Positions 42,001 to 52,084 of a DNA stretch of 64,000 nt are shown here, in pieces. Position numbers and translations under genes: made by a program. Source of the stretch: Datnioides undecimradiatus (Eukaryota > Chordata > Actinopteri > Lobotiformes > Datnioididae); contig WARS01000033.1 of NCBI GenBank assembly GCA_008933995.1, positions 3,221,813-3,285,812 of the forward strand, written 5' to 3'. Position 1 is the first letter of the stretch; each line of letters opens with the position of its first letter. The notes below the pieces were generated by a model. The model did no database searches, had not been told where the DNA came from, and saw only the letters and a program-made list of their open reading frames with translations.

Positions 42001-45000
42001 GCGACTGTGGAAGTGACTCCAGGGCAAACACATGGGCTGACCGCTCAGCTTTGTTCACTTTCAGGACACACACGGTCTCTGTTGACTGTGACTCATTTTG
42101 CATAGCCAGAACCTCTGACATCGATTTGCTTTGACTACTGTGTCCCAATTCTTAACATCCTAAACAACTGCACTGGCTAGATTTTGCTTTTTCTCAGACG
42201 CATTTTCCCTCTCCTGAGTGCTATTTTTCATCAATTAGATTTCACTGTTTCTTTTGTAACTGTTTGCAGTCCATGGTTCTCCTAGCAGAATGCTACCCAG
42301 ACATCCAAGCAAATCTGGTTTGAAACAGAATCCCTTTCATTGACAGTTCCATTTTCAGTTTTTGAAAATGTTCCAAATAATGAACATTTCATTTTTTTCA
42401 AAAATGTATTGCATTAGAGACGTCTTAACACTTTGAACCTCTTTTTAGATCCACAGACGTAACTGTGTGTCCATGTTTGTTTAATTCACTGAACTGCATC
42501 TGCTTAGCTCCTAGATTCTGCCTTTGGGTTCTACTCTTTGTCCCCCGTTCGCTCCAGGCTCCAGTGTAACAGTATGAACTGGTCCGCCATGGTCCCAGCC
42601 AGTTAATGTGGGAAATTATTTGACCCTGACCTTAAAAAAATCTCTGCTCTTTAGCATCTCGTGGTTTCTACAGCTGTCCTCGCATCACATTGGAAAAAGC
42701 CAAAAGAAGCAGCTGACCTACTGTCTCATTACTTCCACCTCCAATGATTATGTTTAACTCACTAGAACGCTGACATTCAGGTTCATTTTATTTATAAAGG
42801 CCAAATGGGCTCAAAACAAATCCAGCACACAATGATCACTGAGTAGTGCAGTTAGAATAAGTGATGTCAGTGGCAGCTGTTATTGCATCTCTAGTAACTG
42901 CTGATTTAGTGTAGTGCCCGCTGCTTAAGTTGCTACACTTCTACAGAAAAAGTCGACTGCCGAGAGGGCAAAATAAACCACATGACAAAACCATAAAACC
43001 ACAAAAACACATCCTATATGTGGCTCACACTCACATAAGTTATCTATGTGTGTTAGCAGTCTATTTTTCCCTTCAGTTTCCTGGTTGATTTGTGGGCGTT
43101 ATGGCGTTGTAAAGCCCTTTGAGCTACAGTTTATGAATGAAAGGATTCACAAGTAGTCTGGAAACATGCCATTCACACTGTGTGCCCCGTGTATATTGTA
43201 ACTTATCAAGCTTGCTACATGCATGGTACACACAGCCCGGCTGTAGGTACGGCAATGCTGGTCAGGTGGTCCACGGATGAAAAATCGTGACAACTGTGGA
43301 TTGATTGCCGTGATAATTCCTGGTCCCCACAGGATGAATCCTAACATCTTTGGTAACTCCCTGACTGCCATGAGGTCGACATGTCTGTTTGTTGGGAAAA
43401 ATGACTCAACAGCTGTTGGACTGAGTGGATTGCCATGAAATCAGTCATGGATATTTATGTGCCAGTCAAAAATGTGTACGTCTGATCCCATGAAATCATG
43501 AGATAACATAACATAACACAACATTGAATAATATTATATAATATAATAAAGAACATGGCCATTATTACTCCTGATAACTACATATCTATAACATCTACAT
43601 ATTAGCATTCATGTTAGCATGCTGACTTAGAGTATAGCCTCTGGAGCCTAGACTGTAATATCCTCTATGAAATCTTGTTTAGGGGTACTCCAGCAACTTA
43701 GTATCGCTCTTCCATAAAGTCAGGGGACGCAACAAGGTGACAGATTTTGAAAATGGGGGGATATCCTGATTTGTGTCCTTTTTTAAACTGCACATTTGGC
43801 TGTGTTGGCATCACCAAGCGCACATACTCAAGTGGTTCATGTAGGAGCCTCTTTCATATTTCATGCCTCCTCTTTGTAACACGAAACAAACAGAAAAAGC
43901 TGAAACAAAGTTGAGATTAGGCCACGAATGACATTACTTAACGGTTGTCACAGGCTGGGGAGTGCACATCATGAGGACTCAAGTGACCTTTATATGTAGG
44001 TGAAATGTGTTAACTTGTGTTCCGTGATGTGACAGTGCCAAGTGATGAGAAAAGACGGAATAAAAATCGAAATGTCAAAGTGTTCTCCCGAGGTCAAAAG
44101 TGTGCGCTAACAAGAGAGGCAATCTTAAGAAAGGAAACATTGGTTCCTAAAGTGAGAAAGTTAGGTGAAATGGAAAGAGAAAATGAAAGGAACACAGATG
44201 TCAGATAGACGGGTCCACCTGATGAGCAGCGGAATCAACTACGAGAATGGGAATAACTTCATTCCCCCCGCGAAGGACTCGGAAGGAACAATGAAAATGC
44301 AAAGAACAAGCTGATGCAACATGTATGAAGAAGCACTGGAAGAGATGGAAATGAGCTGACTAACACTTTAATATGCCAATTTATATTCAGGCTCATTGCG
44401 TTTGTTGCTGCTACTGCTGAAGAAATTCAGTAAAAAACACTTATTTCAAAATTTCATTACGGGTGTTGTTTGAATTGCAGCGGCTCTGCAGGCTCTGCTT
44501 ACTCAAACGCATGCGTATGAATAAAACAACGGCAAATTAAAAAATTCATCTTCACCAATTACACAGTATTTATTAAGTACAGGATTGTGATGCACATTTC
44601 ATAATGAGACTACCAGCAGCTCCCCTGGAAACAGTTTCGTGCTTGTGTTCTGATTTTGATTGTGCTACTGCAGTTACATGAATGACGAATATTTGGAACT
44701 AGCGAGGCTTTCCCTTTACTCATTCTTTCCTACATGCTAGTTAGCATGTGACATTGCCTGGCAAATTCAGCAACTTATAAACACGGCTTTAACTACTTTC
44801 CACTGCAGCTAACCAGCAGCACTGGCTTTATTGAAGGGACCAAAGAGACCATGGAGGTTGCATCGCCACACATCACTACATCCCCTCAGTACAGAGGGGA
44901 TGGAGATATAACTCAAACTGATTCCATGTCCATCGAGTTTGCACATACAACATGTTGATGTGAATTCCATTTCACAATCTCAGCCTACACAATAAATAAA

Positions 45001-45844
45001 TGGTAGTCAACATAACAGTTACGCTGACAGGAACAATAACAGACCACACAATCAGCCAATATATTGTTTAATAAAGGCCGGGGGGGGGGGTTGCACTTAC
45101 AGCGGGAACAGCTCTTCTAAGACGCTGCATTGTTGGAGCAGCTGCAGCGTAGAAAAGTAATCATTTTCTGTTGTTTTGTGTCTGTAGAGTGTAGCAGCCA
45201 CCAAGAAAACATCACGGCACACACATTTGATCGGTCTGAAATCATCAACACCACTTTGGAAATAAGAGCTAAGAAAGAAACGTGTTCGCCGAAGAAGTGA
45301 AGCAAAACTGGAAACTCAAGCAGGGGATTATCATGAACTGAGCGCCCGTCGTGTGACCTAGCAATGTGAATAAAAGGCCGTGGTGACAGGTTCATTTGGA
45401 GTTCTGCCGAAGCACATGCGACACTTGGTAAACTTTTTAAAGGAACACTTGTTTCTTCAACATAAAGAACTTATCATTTTTAAGTTAGCATAGCTATTCA
45501 ACCTCTCTTTTCAAACCTGAGCAACCAAGTAAACCCGCCAAGGCTCACTTCTTTCATTGAAAACATCATTCTGCCATCCAGTCGGCTCAGAACACACGCT
45601 ACGTTACAATGCCATCAGTGGCTCAGGCAACTGAAGCTAAAGCAGCTAAAGGTCAGGTCTGTTTTCATGATCCAGTGTCTGATCTACAAAGCTTGTTGCC
45701 CGACTATGGTGAGTTCACACATACCTGATATGCCAAAGTCGAAGATGGCCAAATTAACAGTCATGAGCTCGGGAGGCTTCAGCTTGGTCTTGCGTTTAAT
45801 GGTCATATAAATGACGTAGCCATTCCCCGTCGCCGACATGATTC
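30019..45844 (-). CDS. opn5: Opsin 5 (neuropsin), five of about six coding exons
   Basis: Retinal-binding GPCR; vertebrate OPN5 is a UV/violet photoreceptor acting in deep-brain, retinal and other cells through G-protein coupling. Exons on the minus strand: 45725-45844, 34031-34201, 33184-33518, 32808-33052, 30019-30085. All junctions have AG/GT and matching phases, giving ~312 codons; with the missing exon 1 (~45 codons) this fits the usual ~355 residues. Seen: GNGYV of TM1, MTVNLAIFDFG of TM2, TM3 with its Cys and VSLDRYLKIC (the DRY position), FGTSCTLDWWLAQAS with the partner Cys, TM6 CAGFLIAWIPYA, and TM7 LLAKSSAMYNPIIY, which holds the Schiff-base Lys and NPxxY. The match to human OPN5 is strong throughout. 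A teleost paralogue (Opn5m2-like) is not excluded, but the convergent ptchd4 neighbour supports opn5 itself. Exon 1 was not found to position 64000. Confidence 0.93.
30086..32807 (-). other. opn5 last intron
   Basis: 2.7-kb intron bounded by GTAAGA (32807) and GCAG (30086). No repeat family was firmly recognised inside. A stretch at about 31880-32150 gives short open frames of unknown meaning. Confidence 0.75.
32808..33052 (-). CDS. opn5: opn5 exon: TM6, TM7 with retinal lysine
   Basis: Acceptor TCTCCCAG, donor CGAG|GTAAGA. 245 nt. Codes VAMLICAGFLIAWIPYA, then LLAKSSAMYNPIIYQ, and a basic, Cys-containing tail (NSCAKSSCFKARKERRHF) that could be palmitoylated. Confidence 0.94.
33184..33518 (-). 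CDS. opn5: opn5 exon: TM4, second extracellular loop, TM5, third intracellular loop
   Basis: Acceptor CACTTGTAG, donor AAG|GTGGGT. 335 nt. Begins at GTWLKRHHAF and includes the ECL2 Cys in FGTSCTLDWW. The open frame on the opposite strand of this exon is a shadow. Confidence 0.93.
34031..34201 (-). CDS. opn5: opn5 exon: TM2 end, TM3 and DRY motif
   Basis: Acceptor ATCCTCACAG, donor TATG|GTACAA. 171 nt. Codes VTGKPFFIV, the HRWLFGWEGC disulfide Cys, GWAGFFFGCGSLITMT and the VSLDRYLKIC loop entry. Confidence 0.93.
36872..36891. repeat. (CA)n microsatellite
   Basis: Short, slightly interrupted ca repeat. Confidence 0.8.
39619..39674. repeat. Perfect 26-bp-arm palindrome with 4-base loop
   Basis: The left arm starts AAAAATGCTAATGTGAGCAC and the right arm is its exact reverse complement, around loop GCTT (39645-39648). 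It could extrude as a cruciform or fold as a hairpin in RNA. Confidence 0.95.
39650..39890 (+). repeat. Fragment of a common teleost dispersed repeat
   Basis: Contains TTGGCACTAAACACAAAGTG, then TTTGATGGGGATGTCATTAG. From memory this is a widespread fish repeat ('...AGCACTAAACACAAAGTAC...GATGGGAATGTCATTAG'). Family name uncertain. Confidence 0.6.
43250..43660 (-). repeat. Second fragment of the same teleost repeat, opposite orientation
   Basis: CCACAGGATGAATCCTAAC, ACATCTTTGGTAACTCCCTG and TGGATTGCCATGAAATCAG are the inverse-strand landmarks of the family seen at 39650-39890. It ends in ATGTTAGCATGCTGAC, typical of the family's terminal region. Confidence 0.55.
45725..45844 (-). CDS. opn5: opn5 exon: end of TM1 to TM2
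   Basis: Acceptor CTCTTACAG before GAATCATG, donor TCAG|GTATGT. 120 nt, phases 2/1. Codes IMSATGNGYVIYM ... LAIFDFGIS. The preceding exon must end with the G of a Gly codon, as in human. Confidence 0.92.
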
Positions 45845-46978
45845 CTGTAAGAGGGAAAGGGAGTTTGAGAAAAATAGCATTTGCACGTCTGAGACGGCAG
45901 TCACGACTGTTGCTGCATACGTTTGAACTGCAAATTTGGTTGTAATATTAAAAATAAATATTGAGTTATGGATGAATACATGGCAAAAGTCATAAAAACA
46001 ATGCATGCACGTTACAGACACAAGCCCATTTCATCCAAGTTAACTAAAACAACCGCCTGCTTGTGTAGACAAACTGCAGACTGTAAATCTCCATGCTAAA
46101 AATAAGCAGAGATGGGGAAAAAAAGGCATGACACATCAGTCACATGGTGGATGTCACATGGTACCTGGAAGCAAAGTTTCAGGTACAAAAAAATGACCAT
46201 TAACACAAAAAGAGACACACCCAGGTGCATTTCACCACAGAGCTAATTAAACAGGAAATGCCTGCTTCTGTGTAACCTGTATGTCCTCCACATTTTCATT
46301 AAAAACCACATCATAGAGGCTTATTTTGTGTAGTTATTGTTGTTTTAATGTATTTTAAACTAAGAGGTTTCAGCTAGAAACCCAACACCCGCAAACGGAG
46401 GGGGAAGATAAACGAGTAAAAACAGGAAAAAACAGGAAAACAGAGCTACACCAGATTTATTATCTGCAGTTTAATTACTCAGAGTCAGCGACGTTTAATA
46501 ACTGCTCCTCCCAGCCATGCTCAATCATTCATCTCGTGTCTAGTCTGCATCCAGCAGTGTGAAATGCGAAACCAGAAGTCTGTATTTTTGGACTGATTTC
46601 AGACTCCTTCCTGTCATTAGAACTAATGTGGTGCAATCATGTTTTATTCAGCGACGACACATCACTACAACAAGGTGCTTTCTTTGAATTACACAGATGT
46701 GGGGAGGTGGGAGATGCTTTTGTCTCCTCCAAGCTTCATTACAGTAACACACTCTACTATGGTCTTTGCAGAGATGTATGAACTGAATCCGGCTTGTGCA
46801 GAAGCCTGTTGCCAGGGCGCCGAACATGCTCCACGAGATGTGATCGCACTACCTCAGTCCATGATGTTCCTAAATAGCTGCCTGTCAATTTGAGAATTGA
46901 TTCTGTGATATTGCTGCTGATATGGAGGGCTTCTGGGACTCCTGCTCATTTCTTTGATTTGCTACCTTCTTGTCAGTA
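45845..46978. other. opn5 intron 1 (start), unique DNA
   Basis: No exon 1 candidate ending in a YLTIIG-like codon run plus donor was found here on the minus strand. No repeats identified. Confidence 0.5.
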
Positions 46979-47259
46979 CACTGTAAAAACTGTGACTGGG
47001 CTAAATTAATATTTACAGAATAAATACTAGTAACCTATACATGAAAAAAAGACTGTGTGCAGTTTGGTATATTATTATGCTGATTTAATCAACTCTGAAT
47101 TATTTATCAATCGCATTTTACTCATTTTTATTTGAATAATATCAGCTGAAAATCAGAGTAGAATTTAATTATATTTTATCAGTAAAGTTCACAATGTCAA
47201 AAAATGATAAAATTCTACTTATTGCAGGCTCTTGAGTTTTACTTGCACTACACTTTCAC

Positions 47260-47513
47260 CCATTTGCGCCAAAAGGACGTTGATGTCTGCCTCAGCCGTC
47301 GTGGGACTGCCGTTTTCTCAAGGTAAGATGCTTCAATAACGAACACTTCATAACTACGTTGCCCCAGTGGTTGAACGTTGTTTTGCGTCACCGCGAGATA
47401 CCTAACAAGTTTACTGGCAGTATATTAAAGTTAACCTATGGTGATTCGAAGTCAGCCGCAGCTAGCAAGCTCGCTAACGGTCGAGCGAGACGGCAAACGA
47501 AGTTCTGTGAGGT
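47260..47513 (+). promoter_or_regulatory. Candidate leader/5' exons of the transposon
   Basis: CpG-richer than its surroundings. Contains a donor-like TCTCAAG|GTAAGA at 47322/47323 and a second GTGAG|GTGAGTAAA at 47513/47514. The transposase exon begins after a matching acceptor (CTACTTTAG, ending 48847). The region probably holds the promoter and a noncoding first exon. Confidence 0.35.
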
Positions 47514-48851
47514 GAGTAAATGCTACATTTACCGCACTTCGTGTTATCGGGTATACTGTGCTCGAGTAACACTTTATACTTGAGTAACATACCATCAAAA
47601 GTGGCATATTTACCGGCTTTGCTACTTTTCTGAGAGGTGGTCGGGTGGGGCGGGGTGCCCCCCCCAAGTTTATTCTGTGTCGGATCGTTTTTTCAAACTG
47701 TTGGTTGGGGGTCGCGGTGACACATTACACTAACACTGTTTAGAGGTTAGTACATGGTGCTAACCCCAAGCTGCCAGAGAGAGACCTCGTCACTTGTTAC
47801 TGCCTGTTTGCTTGTTTGCTCTTATGCATTCCAACGCCGCACACTGTATGGATTCATAACACGGTACATATTATGCCACATGTCATGCGCTAAATATTCG
47901 AGCAAGAGAGAACATATGTGTTTTCCCACAGCATAGCCTAGTCAAATATATGTAGGTCACATTGCAAGTAAGCTGTATTCATCACTCCAAATGAGTCAGT
48001 TTGGCACTGTGCACAGTTAACAAATGACAAGAGCAAAATAAATGCCACAATAACAGAGCATAGTCACATACAACAAAAATATTTTCTCTATATTATTATC
48101 CTGGTATATATGTAACAAATTATGATGTGTGTTAATGAATAGGCGATGACTGTGTGACAGGCTATCCTTTTGTAGAGCCTGAGGAACTAATTATGGACCT
48201 CACTGTACAAAAGCAAGGGTAAACTTTTATTGCTTGCTTAGTTGACTTTCGTATAGCCTCTGTTCTGATTTTGTGCTTAAAATAATAATTTATCCAAATG
48301 ACTTAAAACTATATACTGTATTTCATTCTAGGTGCATGAAGTATCTGTCAAGAATTCACCAACAGGTATGTATTGCACTTACTATATACAACACACAATA
48401 TGCTGTTATACTACATTTCATGTACAGTATATTGTGTAAAGGTTTGTTCACTGTTTTGCAATACCATGTTGATAAGCATAGAAATCAACTTTTGCTGGTT
48501 AAGAAAATTTGCTACACTTTAGATTATCAGTGATAGTGAAAACCTGAAGTTCCAACCTGAAGTTGAAATGAAAGCAGCATAAAATATAGAAAATATTTTT
48601 CATAGATATACAGTTAAATTATGATGACACTTGGTTTGTACATATTTGTTGTGAACACTCATTAGATGACAGTCAAGAACTATTTAAATGTACATGATTG
48701 AAAAAGAACCAACACTAAAATCAAAGGTCCACAATTTTACTTGTCATTGTACATTATGTAATTATTAGCACTAATAATGAAGTAGGTTACTATTTATGCA
48801 GTTATGCCGTGTACAAGTTAATAGGACCTTTTTTCTCACTACTTTAGGTTT

Positions 48852-51271
48852 ATGCCTATGGGATGGCAGTGTAAGATCTGCAAGTCTTTGTCTGCGACAA
48901 AAGGGAACCTATTAAAACATTACAGACTACAGCACGCAACATTTGGTCGTGGGCAATCTCAGCCATGTCTCTATGGTAGTTGCCCTTGCACATTCAAAAC
49001 GCAGAGTGCGCTTCGCACACATTTGTCCAGGTATCATGCAGCCGAGGAAAGTCTGCAGCAAAATATCATCTCCACTTTTAAGTGTTTAGTTTGTGATGCT
49101 AGTTGTTCTACTGAGAAGGACTTCTTCCGGCATATTGGAAATCATCTGAAAGGCCATGAAACTGTCTTTTGTGTATTTGAAGGATGCAATTTTCGGACTA
49201 ACATTTACAATACATTTCTGAAACACAAAAGCAGACAACACCAACAATATTCTTTGAGTGATTTAAGCAAGCTGTGTATAAGAGACACTGTAATCAGACT
49301 GCTGACCTCTCTGATTTACCAGAGGCCAGTGCTGATGAGGGAACTAGTTTAGATTGTGATCCTGAATGTGCATCATATGTAGTTCTTAAAAGAATTGGCT
49401 TGCTTCTGCTGAAGCTAGAGAGCGTCTGTAATGCATCTGTGAGGTGCATTGATGCCTTGGTTGAAGACCTTCACTTCATTTCATCTTCAGCATCTGTTGC
49501 AGTTATTAGAAATACACTTGATTCAACATTGAGATTAAATAAATGCACTGTAGACCAGTCCATCATAACTGACTTGGCAGAAAAACTGTGTAACTCCCAT
49601 CCCATTAGTACAGCGCTAGGAGCAGGTGGTCCTTTTAGTTCAGCCTATAAAAGAAGAAGGTATTTTAAGGAAAATTTCCTGTGTGTTGACCCTGTTGAAT
49701 ATATTCTTGATCTTCAAAAGAACAAGACCTTTCAATATGTGCCTAAGTTAATTTTTGATGGGAAATTTTACAAGCAAAATGATTTTTATTCTGGAGAAGA
49801 ACCAAGACTCTCAATAATCCTTTATGTGGATGACTTTGAGGTGTGTAACCCACTAGGGACCTCAAGGAAGAAACACAAAATTACAGCCATTTATTGGGTT
49901 TTGGCAAATTTGCGATCTGAGTTGCAATCTGAATTAACATCAATACACCTAGCTTTACTTTGCAAAGCTGTTGATGTCAAACACTTTGAATACAAAGTAG
50001 TTTTGGAGCCACTTTTGAAAGATCTTGTCACTCTAGAACAGGAGGGGGTTTTCATTCCCAGTGCTGGAAAAAGTATTAAGGGGACAGTGCACTGTGTTGC
50101 AGCTGATAATCTCGGTGCACATTCAATCAGTGGACTAGTTGAGAGTTTCCCAGGGCCATATACCTGTAGGTTTTGTCTCGGACATTCCTCAAAGTACCAG
50201 ACACATGAAGTGCGAGGTGGAGCATTTCCACTTCGTACAAAGGAGGACCATAGTTTGCATGTACAAACTGTTAGAGAAAATCCCAGTTTAATACATTTCT
50301 TTGATGTAAAGCGGTCATGTCCACTGACTGACAAGTTGTCTCACTTTCACTTTGTCTCTGGGTACCCACCAGATGTAATTCATGATATCTTTGAAGGAAT
50401 TGTTCCAAGGGAACTGGCATTGTGTATTCAGGTTTTCACTAAGAAGAAGTACTTAACGAGTTAATTACACGTTTCCCATATAAGGGCTCAGACAAAACCA
50501 ACAGCCCTCAGGAAGTCCCTCAAAATTACATAAGTCGCAAATCTATAGGGGGAAATGCTCATGAAAACTGGGCCCTAATACGGTTGTTGCCACTCATTGT
50601 TGGTTCACTGATACCAGAGGGTGATTCTGCGTGGCAGGTCCTTCTGACTTTAAAAGACATAGTTGAATTGGTGGTTGCTCCTGTTCATACAATTGAGACT
50701 ATTGCATACCTTGACTTTAAAATATCAGAACATCGTGACAGACTGTTGGCAGTTTTTCCAGAAGAGACACTGACACCCAAACACCATTTTTTGGATCATT
50801 ACCCTGCATTGATAGAAGAATATGGACCTCTGGTTGGTGTATGGACAATGCACTTTTGAGCGAAACACAGCTTTTTTAAGCAAGTTGTGAGGCACACTTT
50901 AATTTAAATGTGCTGCATCCAGACATACAGGAAACCTTAAGAGAAACATCACCACTTCTGTCTACTGTGCAGTTAGCCACGACTGTCACCTGTTATGGAA
51001 CAAGGTACAATGTTGGGATGATCCTATCCTATGGCTCTACAGGCGGACTGAGATTATTCAGATTGCTATTTTGGGCAACTGTGTACATTTTATTGTAAAG
51101 TTACTTGCTGCCTGGTATGAAGAGCACCTAAGATCCTTTCAGTTGGAGGACACTGGCAAAATGGCACTTTGGGAGCAGCAGAAACTTGGTGATGTCTACC
51201 CCTTGGCTGCATACAGTGTGGAAGGAAAACGCTTGGTTACACTCAAATGTTACATCTGTTGTTCGGTTTAG
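48852..51271 (+). pseudogene. C2H2 zinc-finger Tnp2-like (CACTA/EnSpm) transposase, degraded
   Basis: Would cut and paste the element. Start ATG is 4 bases after an acceptor AG (48846-48847). The N-terminus has four C2H2 fingers: CKIC...H-x4-H, CLYGSC...H-x4-H, CLVC...H-x3-H and CVFEGC...H-x4-H, each with 12 residues between second Cys and first His. The core matches the layout of plant Tnp2/Transposase_21: ILYVDDFEVCNPLG, a NLR/YWVL stretch, VAADNLGAHSISGL, CRFC, then PPDVIHDIFEG. The Asp in the first two motifs and the acidic residues of HDIFEG are the likely catalytic set (inferred). Downstream are LTPKHHFLDHYP, GPLVGVWTMHF and KHSFFKQVV. Broken by -1 frame changes near 49264, 50460, 50902 and 51045 and a TGA at 50857-50859. 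No intact product is expected from this copy. Confidence 0.8.
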
Positions 51272-52082
51272 GTAAATGACATTATATTAAACTTTACATC
51301 TTATGTTTCCTGTATTCTAGCCCATGTAACTGGAATTTTTATTTCTTTTGAACAATTTAATTTCACAGTTACAATACATATTTATTGTAATGTTTCTGTA
51401 ATTCAAGTGTCCCACTGATAATTATTAACTTGTTGTCTAACTTGTGTTAATTTGTGTACTAATATATCGTAAAAAGCCAATATAAATTGATTAATTTAAA
51501 AGTTAAATAATTTAGGAATATTAAATGAGTAATTGTATTTACATATTTGAATGGTTAATAATTTGATGTCAATATCGAATGCAAAAATTTTTTAGACTCA
51601 CTATTAGTTTAATTTTTAATTCATAAAACTGAAAGCAGTCCAACATGTGACAGCAGCATGCATTTACATTAGACACATAACTAATAACATACATGGCAAT
51701 AAACAAAAAACTTGCAGAGTTCCAATTGCCTCTTTGTTAGTTGGATGTAATGCTGACAAACTTTTACTCAAAGAGTGTTATCCTTGCATCGAAGGGATGA
51801 CAGCGGAAAATTCAAACATGAATGAGTTAATGGTGGCAAAGCATTAAAATAATTAAAATAGTTTTCAATAGCATATAATTTTTAATTTTGTCAGTGATTT
51901 ATCATGTGATGACAGAATTAAGATATATAATTGTATTTTAAAATTCAAGTGGATTTCAATTGTCATTAATGTTATGAGTTTGTATTGTTTCTTTTTTTTT
52001 CTGGTGGCATGCTCTAGGCTCTTCATTTTATTATTCACTTTATGTGTGATCTAAGCCTCGGCTTCTGTCTGTTCATACTCAG
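51272..52082 (+). other. Spacer between the two transposon genes
   Basis: AT-rich. A 66-codon open frame at 51647-51847 has no recognised similarity. Ends at the acceptor ATACTCAG (52075-52082) just before the next start codon. Confidence 0.5.
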
Positions 52083-52084
52083 AG

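Larger units (their letters stand above)
34202..45724 (-). other. opn5 long intron (11.5 kb) with repeat fragments
   Basis: Bounded by the donor GTATGT at 45724 and the acceptor CACAG at 34202. Contains a (CA)n run, two fragments of a common teleost repeat (39650-39890 and 43250-43660), a perfect palindrome (39619-39674) and a G homopolymer near 45079-45089. No independent gene recognised. Confidence 0.8.

Noticed and set aside
49891..50334. 147-codon minus-strand frame
   Set aside because: Antisense shadow of the transposase core.
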